Part shown: piece by piece, positions 17,087 through 26,324 of the stretch | Layout: every line of letters begins with the position of its first letter | How positions within the stretch are numbered: position 1 is the first letter of the stretch | From: Saprospiraceae bacterium | Lineage (GTDB): Bacteria > Bacteroidota > Bacteroidia > Chitinophagales > Saprospiraceae | Direction of reading: 5' to 3' | NCBI GenBank assembly: GCA_020437105.1 | Contig: JAGQWR010000001.1 | Coordinates: 1 to 64,000 of the forward strand | Length of the DNA stretch: 64,000 bases | Program-made: the position numbers and the translations under genes | The notes under the pieces: model-generated | What the model saw: the letters and a program-made list of their open reading frames with translations, nothing else | What the model was told of the DNA's origin: nothing | The model's database searches: none

Positions 17087-17812
17087 TTATTTGGTGATAT
17101 AATAAGTAAAGCTGGACCAGGAATCGCCGGAATAATTATTCTGTTTTATCTGGTAAATAATGCCATTCTGATTTTCCAGGAAGGCGCACATTTCTGAAAT
17201 ATGAATGCCATACATCTCCATGACCGGCTCTTTTGGGGCAAGAATTGCTGATTTGATAAGATGTATGCTTTTTCGTATGAGAGAATATGCTGGCGCTGTT
17301 TTGTTGGTGCTGGGGAGTTGGAAGATTATTAATCCTCCGGGTTTAAGCACTCGAATAAATTCGGCCAGATAAGCTCTGGCAAATTTCGGATGCATATGTT
17401 GAAGCGTTATTAGCGAAAGCACCAGATCAAAGGAATCATCAGAAAATAAATGCAAGTCATTTCGCTCGTTGAGAATAAACTCGCAATTAGGCAAATGGGC
17501 ATTAAGTTGACGCGCCTTGTCAATCATGGATGGCGCAATGTCAATCCCTTTTACCTGTTCAAATTTACCGGCTAATGCCCGTGTGAGTCTGCCTACACCG
17601 CAGCCAAAATCTAAGGCTGTTTTTCTCTCAAATGCCTTGAGTCGATTGCGTTTTAATTGCTGTAGTTCACGTTCTACCCATTTTTCTCCCTTTTGGAAAA
17701 AATCGGCTTCCTCCCATTTATTTCCCTTTTTACTCTCCTCCGTGAGGATCGCCCAGAACGGGTCCAGTTTCCCGAATTCGTCCCAGTTTTTTTGCAGGTC
17801 TTTTAAGTTCAT
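17087..17812 (-). CDS. Class I SAM-dependent methyltransferase
   Basis: A 241-residue cytoplasmic protein with the Rossmann methyltransferase motifs: motif I LDFGCGVGRLTRALA (about 68-82), the acidic motif II in VKGIDIAP (about 90), motif post-I FDLVLSLITLQHM (about 128) and RVLKPGGLIIFQLP (about 158). The fold is clear, but the substrate is not; the HM motif and overall form resemble small-molecule or quinone-type methyltransferases. It is separated from the upstream FG-GAP gene by a terminator. It ends directly against the convergent cytochrome gene. Confidence 0.85.
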   Translation of the reverse strand: MNLKDLQKNWDEFGKLDPFWAILTEESKKGNKWEEADFFQKGEKWVERELQQLKRNRLKAFERKTALDFGCGVGRLTRALAGKFEQVKGIDIAPSMIDKARQLNAHLPNCEFILNERNDLHLFSDDSFDLVLSLITLQHMHPKFARAYLAEFIRVLKPGGLIIFQLPSTNKTAPAYSLIRKSIHLIKSAILAPKEPVMEMYGIHISEMCAFLENQNGIIYQIKQNNYSGDSWSSFTYYITK

Positions 17813-17844
17813 GTTGCATTTTTTTAGTACGCCTGCCTAAAAAT

Positions 17845-17884
17845 AAAAAAAGGCCTCTACCAAGATGACAGAGGCCCTTTTTTG
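17845..17884 (-). terminator. Intrinsic terminator of the FG-GAP T9SS gene
   Basis: A 7-bp stem GGCCTCT (17852-17858) / AGAGGCC (17870-17876) with an 11-base loop, flanked by A/T runs so that a T tract follows on both strands. It sits 12 bases past the stop at 17896 on the minus strand. Confidence 0.75.
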
Positions 17885-17895
17885 GTATTCAAATA

Positions 17896-20745
17896 CTACA
17901 AACGAATAAGTTTCTGGATAAATTTATCCGCTCCGCTTTGCAGCTGAACTGTATAAAACCCAGCTGGAATACCAGGCATGCTCAGTTCAAATTTATCTGA
18001 TCCTGATCCAACTTCCTGAACGAGAAGTACGCGACCATCATTGGAGTACAAGGTGATCAAACCATCTTCAGTTAGTGGCTTGTCCAGCGCTAATTGTATC
18101 CGATCCTGGTCACTGGGATTCGGGAAAACACTCATTCCCTGCAGGTGAATATTCACATCCTCCGTTGCAATTGTCGAATCATAGATTACAGAAATGGCGC
18201 TACGATCGCTTAAGCAGTTGGTACCAGCTTTTTCGATTTGCCAGTTATAGAAATAGTAATAGCGTGTTTTCCCGCCCGTTGCATTTACAATGGATACCGC
18301 ATCTTCTACGGTATAAGGGTAGTCAACGCCAGAACTACTACGCATCAATCGAGGACTGGCATATCCAAGCGTGGAATAATTAATTGCTTCATTCGTGGTA
18401 AGCAAATAATTAGTGCCCGGCTCCAGCTCAAAATTTAGCGTGACAATATTTTGGCCAATCCCCAGATCAACTTGCTGACTAGCCAACTGAGTACCGTTAT
18501 TATCGAGCAAAATAATCTCCCGAATTCCTGATTCGTCTGTAATTACATTTACTGTTAAAAGCGTGAAAGGCTCATAGACATCAAAGAATAGTCCGCCATT
18601 GTAGGTGTCGCCGTTATACTGGCTCGTACCAGTATGGGTTGGTTGGCCAACTTCAAACAGCCCTCCATCAAAGTTTGCCAGGTCTTCTACGTAATAAGTG
18701 GTGGTAGCTGATAAAACGGGCGTGGTATATTCGTTTCCGGTAGCTAATAAATTACCTGCTGTTTCTGCGTCATACCAGCTTGGTAAATCACCGCTTACAG
18801 CCAGCGTCACAGCCATTGCTTCGGTGATCGTTACATCATCACCAATTGGTGCATCCGGGGTGTAAACCAGAACTTCAATAGGATCTGAACCAAAATCATC
18901 ACAAAGTCCCTGCGTGGTAACATAATAAGAACCACTTTCCGTAACCTCAATTGTTTGGGTATTGTCTCCATTAGACCAGTTGTAGCCCATGGCATCCGTA
19001 GAGGTTAGCATTACAGAGCCGCCTTCACAGAATTTCGTATCGCCAATAGCAGAAATAGTCGGAATTTCAATCGGATCCACAATTACCTGAATAGAACCTG
19101 ATTGGCCGAAACACATACCATCTTCAGAAGCGAGTACATAATATGTGCCTGCTTCTGAAACTGTAATGCTCTGTGAAGTTTCTCCGGTTGACCATTGGTA
19201 GAAATATCCGGCAGGTGCAGAAATTTCAACAGTTTCTCCAGAACAAATAACGGTTGGTCCAACAGCAGTAATACTAATATCCGGCGGTACACAACCTGTT
19301 TCATCAATCTGCAGAAATTGATCTCCTGCAACATCTTCTATAATATTTACAGTACCTGAAGGCCAGGTAATGGTCATTTTATCGATCATTGTCTCCTGAC
19401 CCAGTCCGAAGTGGAGGATCATGGAATTCATGATACCGTAACTTTCGCCAGCCCGAACTTCGCGGATCATGGTTCCAAAACTGCCTTCAATAACGACGCG
19501 TGCACCAACTGCGTTATGGTTGCTTTCGGTACCAATGAGCTGAATTTCAAAAAAGTGGTTGTCGTTTCCATCATTTAGCCAGAGGACATCGTCAACATTT
19601 GTCGGACTGGTATAGATATTTGCGTAACCGCCATAAATATCCAGGAAGCCGTCATGGTTTAGGTCGCCCACAGCATAGGACTCCATATCCTCATTGTCGA
19701 ATACACCATTTATTTTTGTAAAGGTTTTATCTCCATTGTTATGGAATAGGTTGTGTGTGCCGCCCGCTACAAGAATGTCAACAAATCCATCATTGTCGAA
19801 GTCGCGCATAATACCCTGAATCGGTGTTCCTGAAATATTAATTCCGGCACCTACAGTAATATCGGTGAAGTGACCAGTACCGTCGTTTTCCAACAGCATA
19901 CTTGGTACGTCGTGATTGGTAATGAACACATCCAAATCACCGTCATTGTCAATATCATTGAAATCGGCAGTCCAGGATTGGGCACCAATTTTTAAACCAT
20001 AATCTTCTGCTTTCTCGGTGTAGTTTCCGTTACCATCGTTTACAAACAGCGCATTAATCCGTCTTGGGTCGGCAGAGTTATTAACCCCTTGACGACATTT
20101 TGCGATATAAAGATCCAGATCGCCATCGTTGTCAAAGTCCGTCCAGATACTGCCGTAGTTTCCGGAGTTATCAGATGCAGGAACAGTGGCCATGTCAATC
20201 CAATCGTTTGAGAGTACAAGTTCACCGGTGCCGTCATTACCCCAAATCATACTTTCAGCGTCATCATGGCAAGCGAAAACATCCAGCCAGCCATCATTGT
20301 TAATATCGGCCAGGTTTGATCCTTGAAGGAACAGGTTGGCACCTAACAGATTTGAAATTTCGTAACTGCTGCCGTCTGCGCTCGCTCGGGCAATTTTTAC
20401 ATTATCGTAAGAACCGCCGGTAATGACATCGCAAAAGCCATTATTATCAACGTCTGCAACACACATACTCCATTGCGATTGGTTGGACATGCTGCCTACA
20501 TAAAGTGTGATGAAAGAACCATCTACTTGCTGATATTCAATAGATAATTCTCTACCGTTATCCAAATGGATGATGTCATCATACCCATCACCATTCATAT
20601 CGGTAACGGCAATGGCAACACCACTGTGGAAATCTGTTTCGTTTAGGAGCGCATTAGAATTTGAAAAGGAAATTTGAGCAAAAAGCCCGGCAGGAAGCAG
20701 CAAAGCAATTGCTACTGTGTACATTTGGTACAAGTTAAATTTCAT
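17896..20745 (-). CDS. FG-GAP/VCBS repeat, ASPIC/UnbV and Ig-like protein with T9SS sorting domain
   Basis: A 949-residue secreted adhesin-like protein. A signal peptide (about 1-23, ending LFAQ) is followed by repeated FG-GAP/VCBS calcium-binding units with DMNGDGYDD, DVDNNGFCD, DINNDGWLD, DFDNDGDLD and DLNHDGFLD signatures (about 45-375). Next comes an ASPIC/UnbV domain (about 395-490: NAVGARVVIEG, VRAGESYG, ITWPSG). Ig-like modules with WSTGETSQSI and WSNGDNTQTI strands (about 500-650) are followed by a further beta domain, and a T9SS type A sorting domain (MSVFPNPSDQ at about 872, KLIRL end). The probable role is surface binding of glycan or protein, inferred from domain content. It has its own terminator. 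Confidence 0.9.
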   Translation of the reverse strand: MKFNLYQMYTVAIALLLPAGLFAQISFSNSNALLNETDFHSGVAIAVTDMNGDGYDDIIHLDNGRELSIEYQQVDGSFITLYVGSMSNQSQWSMCVADVDNNGFCDVITGGSYDNVKIARASADGSSYEISNLLGANLFLQGSNLADINNDGWLDVFACHDDAESMIWGNDGTGELVLSNDWIDMATVPASDNSGNYGSIWTDFDNDGDLDLYIAKCRQGVNNSADPRRINALFVNDGNGNYTEKAEDYGLKIGAQSWTADFNDIDNDGDLDVFITNHDVPSMLLENDGTGHFTDITVGAGINISGTPIQGIMRDFDNDGFVDILVAGGTHNLFHNNGDKTFTKINGVFDNEDMESYAVGDLNHDGFLDIYGGYANIYTSPTNVDDVLWLNDGNDNHFFEIQLIGTESNHNAVGARVVIEGSFGTMIREVRAGESYGIMNSMILHFGLGQETMIDKMTITWPSGTVNIIEDVAGDQFLQIDETGCVPPDISITAVGPTVICSGETVEISAPAGYFYQWSTGETSQSITVSEAGTYYVLASEDGMCFGQSGSIQVIVDPIEIPTISAIGDTKFCEGGSVMLTSTDAMGYNWSNGDNTQTIEVTESGSYYVTTQGLCDDFGSDPIEVLVYTPDAPIGDDVTITEAMAVTLAVSGDLPSWYDAETAGNLLATGNEYTTPVLSATTTYYVEDLANFDGGLFEVGQPTHTGTSQYNGDTYNGGLFFDVYEPFTLLTVNVITDESGIREIILLDNNGTQLASQQVDLGIGQNIVTLNFELEPGTNYLLTTNEAINYSTLGYASPRLMRSSSGVDYPYTVEDAVSIVNATGGKTRYYYFYNWQIEKAGTNCLSDRSAISVIYDSTIATEDVNIHLQGMSVFPNPSDQDRIQLALDKPLTEDGLITLYSNDGRVLLVQEVGSGSDKFELSMPGIPAGFYTVQLQSGADKFIQKLIRL

Positions 20746-20827
20746 GTTTCTTTTTTTTGTTGCGAAAAGATACGGAAAAGCGAGTCACTGGCAAAAAAAC
20801 AAATTTTTTTATCGTTTATCTGTCAAA

Positions 20828-20863
20828 TAAAAAAGGCTCTGTGGATTAAACAGAGCCTTTTTT
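20828..20863 (-). terminator. Intrinsic terminator of the ferredoxin gene
   Basis: Stem GGCTCTG (20835-20841) / CAGAGCC (20851-20857) with loop TGGATTAAA, flanked by A-rich sequence on the left and T-rich on the right. It lies about 20 bases downstream of the ferredoxin stop (20879, minus strand). Confidence 0.75.
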
Positions 20864-20878
20864 ACCTGGATAACAATG

Positions 20879-21226
20879 CTAAACGTGTAACAAGCTTTTC
20901 CGGGCCAGTAGTTTTTCTTTTGATTCTACACGTTCCGGATCCGGAACGCAACAATCCACCGGACAAACGGCGGCACATTGTGGTTCTTCATGAAAACCAA
21001 CACATTCGGTGCATTTATCCGGAACGATATAATAAAAATCTTCTGCTACAGGTTCTTGTTCTTCCTGTACATTAACACTCCGCCCGTCTTCCAGTTTGTA
21101 GGTTCCTGAAATGGCTGTTCCATCTGCCACTTTCCATTCAACCCCACCTTCATAGATGGCATTATTCGGGCACTCTGGCTCACAGGCACCACAGTTAATG
21201 CATTCATCTGTTATAATAATCGCCAT
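20879..21226 (-). CDS. 2[4Fe-4S] ferredoxin, Alvin/YfhL type
   Basis: A 115-residue electron carrier (cytoplasm). The first cluster motif is [12 protein letters not shown] (residues 9-20). The second has a long insertion between its ligands, [22 protein letters not shown] (about 75-96, shown as two overlapping parts CTECVG and QCAAVCP), which is typical of the Allochromatium vinosum-type ferredoxins with low potential. An acidic linker (EEQEP) lies between. It is a single-gene unit bounded by a terminator; its redox partner is not shown by context. Confidence 0.92.
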   Translation of the reverse strand: MAIIITDECINCGACEPECPNNAIYEGGVEWKVADGTAISGTYKLEDGRSVNVQEEQEPVAEDFYYIVPDKCTECVGFHEEPQCAAVCPVDCCVPDPERVESKEKLLARKSLLHV

Positions 21227-21431
21227 AAGATTCTTTTTTTAGTCAGACTTCTCTTAAGTCCTAACCATATTTCAATAGGGAAACAAGTGATTTGATGAAT
21301 AGTTCCCCAAAAAACGCCACAAAAATACAAGCTTGTTTCCAGATTTTCAAAGGAAGTCTAAATAGATCATTTTGAAAGGCTTTTTTCCAGATTTCTTAAA
21401 TACACAGGAAGTATCTGTATTTTGAGGCCCG

Positions 21432-22877
21432 ATGGAAAAAAGCCCTGCATACAACCCATTTTATTGGCTGGTTGGCCTCATTTTTATTGCTAATTTATTG
21501 CTGTTTAATGACTGGCTGAGTTGGCAACCACTTGCAGAAATCGAACTGTTGGGTGTAGCATCTGAAAACCAGTCAGGCTGGTTACCCGGACTAATACAAC
21601 ATACTTTTCTGAAGCAGGCGATTTATAAACCCTTTTTGATTCGGCTTCCTTCGGTACTCCTGCTCCTGATCACCTTTCGGTTAATGTATGCTTTTGGAAA
21701 GCCTCTTTTTGGAACAAAACGCATTATCAATAGCCTGCTGGTTTTAAGTGTCTCCTGGATGATACTGCCAATCGGGAAACTGGCAAGCGCAGATAGTTTG
21801 CTGTTTTCAGGATTAATTTTAGCCCTTCTCTGTGCCTTACACTTTTTAAAGTCCGGACAAAAAAAATGGCGCTATGGCCATTTTGCTTTTTTGTTAATTG
21901 CCTTTTGGACTAATCCATGGGTTACGAGTTTGGTCTTGTTGTTATTTGATCAGGTAGTATATATTACACACCCAACGGGCAAACGTATCCTGCAGCTTTG
22001 GCATTGGGCCATCCTGCCTGTTTTATTCCTGGGTACCTGGCTATGTGGTGGCTTTCCGTTTCCTCAGGAATGGTTTTATGCTGACTTGCTCAATGGCTAT
22101 ATCGGGCGATATGCTGCCTGGAATATGCTGGGTGTGTTGCCTTTTTGGGGATTTCTGTTTGCAGGTCTCTGGCAAGCATTTTCAAATCTCCGGAAAGGGG
22201 AGGAGTGGGCCAAACTGATCTTGGCATTTTTGATTGCGGGCCTGTTTTTCGGCCCCCTTTTACAATTTGCTTTTTCGCTTGCCATTGCCCGTTCCCTGGA
22301 TGATTATGCGCACCCTAACTATCCCTATCGCAGTATTGTAAGGGGATTTTCCCTGCTTGGCCTGTTGAGCGTGTTTTGCCTGGGAGCATTAGGCATGCTC
22401 AATGGGTTTTATTGGCTACAGGCTTCCGGGTTTCGGGCTGCTATGGCGATCTGTATTGGATTTTGGGTTCCCTATTTCTTCGCCATCCTGGGATTGTGGA
22501 GTCTCCGCGAAGGACAATATCGGAATATGGCTGTTTTAGCCGGTGGAGTATCATTCTTCTTTCTGCTGGTTCAATTTATGCCAATTTACGAAGGACTGCA
22601 TTCCTGGCAAAAGGATATTCCCAACCAGATTTCAACATCTGGTTATACTACTTTACAGATTGGTGGCGCAGCCCCTGGGAAAAGCTTCGAATATTATGCA
22701 AATCGCAAGGAACTGCAACTACAAGCAATTAATTCTTTAAGTACCAATGGCATCCGGAAGGACTGGCCGCTCTTGGTAGATTCAGTTGCGATTCAACGAA
22801 TAAATGTCAATTCCTGGTCGACTATAGATACCTTTCCCGACATAAATACCTGGTGGTACCTGTTGCTTCCGGAGTAA
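21432..22877 (+). CDS. Polytopic membrane protein, GT-C (GT39/ArnT-like) glycosyltransferase candidate
   Basis: A 481-residue inner-membrane protein with about ten to twelve hydrophobic segments, an early loop with acidic residues (WQPLAEIELLGVA), FLIRLPSVLLLL near residue 78, and a soluble C-terminal domain (about 395-481). This layout matches GT-C lipid-linked sugar transferases such as ArnT/PMT, but the diagnostic acidic pair is not clear-cut. The call is therefore tentative. It has no obvious operon partner. Confidence 0.6.
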   Translation: MEKSPAYNPFYWLVGLIFIANLLLFNDWLSWQPLAEIELLGVASENQSGWLPGLIQHTFLKQAIYKPFLIRLPSVLLLLITFRLMYAFGKPLFGTKRIINSLLVLSVSWMILPIGKLASADSLLFSGLILALLCALHFLKSGQKKWRYGHFAFLLIAFWTNPWVTSLVLLLFDQVVYITHPTGKRILQLWHWAILPVLFLGTWLCGGFPFPQEWFYADLLNGYIGRYAAWNMLGVLPFWGFLFAGLWQAFSNLRKGEEWAKLILAFLIAGLFFGPLLQFAFSLAIARSLDDYAHPNYPYRSIVRGFSLLGLLSVFCLGALGMLNGFYWLQASGFRAAMAICIGFWVPYFFAILGLWSLREGQYRNMAVLAGGVSFFFLLVQFMPIYEGLHSWQKDIPNQISTSGYTTLQIGGAAPGKSFEYYANRKELQLQAINSLSTNGIRKDWPLLVDSVAIQRINVNSWSTIDTFPDINTWWYLLLPE

Positions 22878-22880
22878 TTT

Positions 22881-23009
22881 TTACTTCATAAAAGAGATAA
22901 AAAGTAATACCAGAAGTATGGCTGTAATGATCAAAACTACCCGAATAATTTTCCGTTCTTCTTTTTTGTTGCGGGAAGCAATCTGACGTTTTCTTTTTGA
23001 TTGGCTCAT
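22881..23009 (-). CDS. Small single-pass membrane protein
   Basis: A 42-residue protein from the ATG at 23009: a very basic N-terminal half (SKRKRQIASRNKKEERK) followed by one membrane segment (about 22-40) and a short end. An in-frame alternative start at 23069 would add 20 unconvincing residues. Such small Lys/Arg-rich one-pass proteins are common and rarely characterised. The stop lies 3 bases from the end of the convergent GT-C-like gene. Confidence 0.6.
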   Translation of the reverse strand: MSQSKRKRQIASRNKKEERKIIRVVLIITAILLVLLFISFMK

Positions 23010-23080
23010 GGTTATCAAGGAATTATTGGTTAAAAAATATTGGTTAGAATGCCTTGGTAAATTAAGCAAATCGACACCAC

Positions 23081-24385
23081 TTATCCAAACCTTCTGAACT
23101 GTTCGTAAAATTCTACGATGCGTTCGTCTGTAAGGATGTCCCGCCGGCGAAGCGCCTGCTTTAATATTATTCCCTGTAGGGTCCGACAGCGACTTAAGGC
23201 TACATAGGTCTGGCCGTGTTCAAATGCGCCGTTGCCCATGTCAATAATAACGCGGTCAAATGTTTTGCCCTGTGCTTTATGAATGGTTATTGCCCAGGCT
23301 GCCTTTAAGGGAAACTGTTTGAAGGTACCTACAACCTCCGTTTCTATCTTTTTGGGGTCATCCTCGGCGGTCTTGTATTTTACAACTTCCCATTCTACAG
23401 GTACGACGGTGATTTTACGTTCTTCTCCGCCTTCTCGAACTGTTACTTCTATTTCTTCATAATCCAGTTTCGTGATTTTGCCAATAGTACCGTTTACATA
23501 TTGCTTTTCCGGGTCATTTTTCAAAAACATGACCTGGGCGCCTGTTTTTAACAAGAGTTGGGCCTCGGTTGGATAGAGCATTGGATTGAATTGACCTCCA
23601 ATAGTAGCCTGGTACCATTGTCCCGGATCCGTGATTCGTGCAAGTTCACGTTGATTAATGGCATCTACGGTGTTATTCCGCGCCGAAAGTGTGATATAGG
23701 AGTCTTCTGCCTGAAATTGAGGTAAATGCCGCACATTTAATTCTTCCAATTCGTCGATATCAGCCCGATTTAATCGAACTGCTTCCAATAGCCGCAGAAA
23801 ACGACGTTCCTCCTGGCGATAAACATGCTGTAATTCGAGTATTTGTAAGTCCATGTCATGTTTGATGACATCTGAGGAGAAAAAATACGGGCTGTCGTAG
23901 TAGGTGCTAAATAGTTGTTTTTCAACCGCAGATGCTACAACAGGAGGAAGTTGAAAGAGGTCTCCAAATAAAGCAAGTTGTACACCTCCAAAGGGCCTGT
24001 CGTCATCGCGGTTTACGCGCAAGAACCAGTCGATATTGTCAAGCAGATCTGCCCGAACCATCGAAATTTCATCAATAACCAGGACTTCCAGATTTTCGTA
24101 AAGCTTTCTGAATCGACGTTTTTTAATGTCTTCCCGCGAAAGCGGTCTGGGCGGGAACCCGAAAAAAGAATGAATTGTTTGTCCCTTCACATTAAGTGCA
24201 GCAACACCTGTGGGTGCCAGGACAACTATTTTTTTTCGGGTCGTATTCCTGAAAAGTTGCAAGAGGGTGGACTTTCCGGTACCGGCTCGACCTGTAATGA
24301 ATAAGGATTCCCTGCTGTTTTCCAGAATATCCAGCACAGCGCGAAAATCATCGTTTAATATGAGTCCTTTTTGGTCTTCAATCAT
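23081..24385 (-). CDS. Pif1-like superfamily 1 DNA helicase
   Basis: A 434-residue ATP-dependent helicase. Walker A GRAGTGKST is at residues 32-40, followed by the Pif1-type APTGVAALN and QTIHSFFGF motifs. Walker B is VLVIDEISMV near 108, motif III is LFGDLFQLPP near 145, and the C-terminal motifs are HKAQGKTF and YVALSRCRTL. It probably unwinds structured or replicating DNA. The start lies one base after the stop of the Kazal-protein gene, so the two are likely cotranscribed, an odd pairing. It lacks the extra domains of larger Pif1 relatives. Confidence 0.9.
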   Translation of the reverse strand: MIEDQKGLILNDDFRAVLDILENSRESLFITGRAGTGKSTLLQLFRNTTRKKIVVLAPTGVAALNVKGQTIHSFFGFPPRPLSREDIKKRRFRKLYENLEVLVIDEISMVRADLLDNIDWFLRVNRDDDRPFGGVQLALFGDLFQLPPVVASAVEKQLFSTYYDSPYFFSSDVIKHDMDLQILELQHVYRQEERRFLRLLEAVRLNRADIDELEELNVRHLPQFQAEDSYITLSARNNTVDAINQRELARITDPGQWYQATIGGQFNPMLYPTEAQLLLKTGAQVMFLKNDPEKQYVNGTIGKITKLDYEEIEVTVREGGEERKITVVPVEWEVVKYKTAEDDPKKIETEVVGTFKQFPLKAAWAITIHKAQGKTFDRVIIDMGNGAFEHGQTYVALSRCRTLQGIILKQALRRRDILTDERIVEFYEQFRRFG

Positions 24386-24386
24386 A

Positions 24387-25337
24387 TTATTGGCAAGCTC
24401 CTTTTGTCCAGTTCAGGACACCATCTGCTTCCGCTTCACAGACATTACCATAGGTTTTTCCATTACATCCACAAACCGGTTCATAGTTTTCCGGGCAGCC
24501 TTTATTGGGGTCTTTTTTGGCCGGATCCACGCAGTCTTCACAGCGGCCCTTCGACCATTTGGTTAGCCCGGCATTTTGTGCGTAACAGGCATTCGGGTAT
24601 GTTTTCTCATTACATCCGCAAACCGGTTCAAAAATGTCCGGACAAGCAGTCATATTGATTTTGGCAGGGTCTATGCAGCCATTGCACTGCCCAGTCGTAT
24701 ATTTTGTTACACCGGCTTTTTGAGCCTCACAGGCGTTGCCGTAGGTCTTTCCATCGCAACCGCAAACAGGCTGGTAAATTTTTGCGCAGCCAATGGCCGG
24801 ATCGGCCTTATCCGGGTCTATGCAATCATCACATTTTCCCTTTTTCCAACTTGTTAACCCGGCAGCTGCAGCTTCATACTCATTACCGTATGCTCTGCCG
24901 TTGCAACCACAAACCGGATCGTAAATCGCAGGAACCGGCCCATTTGTAATTTTGCTGAAATCCATACAAGGGTGGCAGCGTCCGAGTGCATAACGCACAA
25001 TGCCGGCCTTCTCCGCTTCGCAGGGGTTGGCGTAAGTGCGTCCGTTACAACCGCAAACGGGTTTTGCCAGCCGAGGACATTCCTGTTTTGGATTGAGTAG
25101 CGTACTATCTACACAACTTAATGCACAAGGCCCTTCCTCCCAAAACATGACTCCGGCGCGTTCTGCTTCGCAAATATTGCCATAGGTAACCTCATCGCAT
25201 CCACAAACCGGCTCATAAATAGTAATGCAAACCATTTCAGGGTTGGCCTTCTCCGGGTTTATACAGGGAACTTCCCCCTGTGGTTTGGGAATACAGGCAG
25301 AAACGACCAGCAATAAAAGGAAAAACAGGTTTCTCAT
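24387..25337 (-). CDS. Lipoprotein with six Kazal-type protease-inhibitor domains
   Basis: A 316-residue lipoprotein: signal peptide with lipobox VSAC (Cys15), then six tandem Kazal domains of about 48 residues, each with the core PVCGCxxxTYxNxC and a closing GxC. Starts are near residues 25, 75, 124, 172, 221 and 269. Domain 3 (residues 124-169) has Val135 where the second Cys should be and Tyr154 where the Cys of the TYGNxC motif should be, so one disulfide is missing; the other five domains have all six Cys. Kazal domains inhibit serine proteases, including subtilisins. A secreted subtilisin gene lies about 1.8 kb upstream on the same strand. Confidence 0.9.
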   Translation of the reverse strand: MRNLFFLLLLVVSACIPKPQGEVPCINPEKANPEMVCITIYEPVCGCDEVTYGNICEAERAGVMFWEEGPCALSCVDSTLLNPKQECPRLAKPVCGCNGRTYANPCEAEKAGIVRYALGRCHPCMDFSKITNGPVPAIYDPVCGCNGRAYGNEYEAAAAGLTSWKKGKCDDCIDPDKADPAIGCAKIYQPVCGCDGKTYGNACEAQKAGVTKYTTGQCNGCIDPAKINMTACPDIFEPVCGCNEKTYPNACYAQNAGLTKWSKGRCEDCVDPAKKDPNKGCPENYEPVCGCNGKTYGNVCEAEADGVLNWTKGACQ

Positions 25338-25391
25338 GAATTACAATTTTTTATCAAGGTACAATCAATGATCTATAAACTGAAAGAAGGC

Positions 25392-26276
25392 TCAATATCG
25401 GTCTAGATATATTGGGAGGGTGAATTGAACTGCAACAGGCCGACCGCGCTGTGTCCCTGGTTCCCAGTTCGGCATCTTAAGGGCAAGCCGAATGACTTCC
25501 TGATCAATATCCGGATTTCCACAACTACTAATAATTTCGGCATTAGAAATACTTCCATCCTTTTTTACTATAAATTTAATTACCACGCGATTTCTCCATA
25601 GGTCTGTCCCCGCTTCATATACCAGGCTGTCGGCAAAAAACTGAAGTAAAAGCTTCTCACCACATTCGCGCCGATCTTCGTAGTTTTCCTCCGTACAGCC
25701 TCCGAAAATGGGCATACGCTCCACCATCATAAAGATATCATGCCGGTTTTCAGATGGCGGTGGAGGAGGAGGTGGCGGCGGCATGGGTGGCAATATCTGG
25801 GCAGGTGGCGGAAAACTTTCATCCTCATAAGGATCAACCTGACTCCGGCCATAGCGTTTGTCCTTTTCCTGCGGAAAAAAAATAGTAAGACTGCTACTAA
25901 AAGGTACTGCTTTCCCGTCTACTGTCGCCGGTACATATTCAGGAAGGATACTAATCAGGCGGATAGCTTCTTCATCGCAACCATATCCCAAGCCTTCATC
26001 TACCGTAATCTGTGTGGTATGTCCTACCGTATCAATAATAAAATTACAGATGACATAGCCTTCCACGCCTTTTTCTCTGGCCAGATCCGGATACTTCATT
26101 TCGCTATACATGATACGGTATGCCTCCTGACCGGTACATTCCAGTTTCTGGTAAATATTTCCATCTTCACAGGATTTAAAGTAGGGGGCTACAGAAAGGG
26201 AGTCATCTGTTTCCTGGGCTTTCGCCGAATGCAAAAACAGGAAGAGAGCAGGAATTAAAACAAGGGAATTTTTCAT
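25392..26276 (-). CDS. Secreted protein with two TonB C-terminal-like domains and a polyproline linker
   Basis: A 294-residue exported protein with a signal peptide (about 1-20, ending SAKAQ). The two TonB-C-like domains are at about 50-140 (YPDLAREKGVEGYVICNFIID) and 200-290 (NRVVIKFIVKKDGSISNAEII, LALKMPNWEPG). They are joined by a long proline run (about 160-180). It lacks the N-terminal membrane anchor of a true TonB energy transducer and has no ExbB/ExbD neighbours, so it is not an obvious energy coupler. It is a paralogue of the next gene upstream. Confidence 0.8.
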   Translation of the reverse strand: MKNSLVLIPALFLFLHSAKAQETDDSLSVAPYFKSCEDGNIYQKLECTGQEAYRIMYSEMKYPDLAREKGVEGYVICNFIIDTVGHTTQITVDEGLGYGCDEEAIRLISILPEYVPATVDGKAVPFSSSLTIFFPQEKDKRYGRSQVDPYEDESFPPPAQILPPMPPPPPPPPPSENRHDIFMMVERMPIFGGCTEENYEDRRECGEKLLLQFFADSLVYEAGTDLWRNRVVIKFIVKKDGSISNAEIISSCGNPDIDQEVIRLALKMPNWEPGTQRGRPVAVQFTLPIYLDRY

Positions 26277-26324
26277 GTTTAGGTCAAAGGTTTAGGGTTT
26301 AAAGTCGAAAGTCTATCGGCTAAG

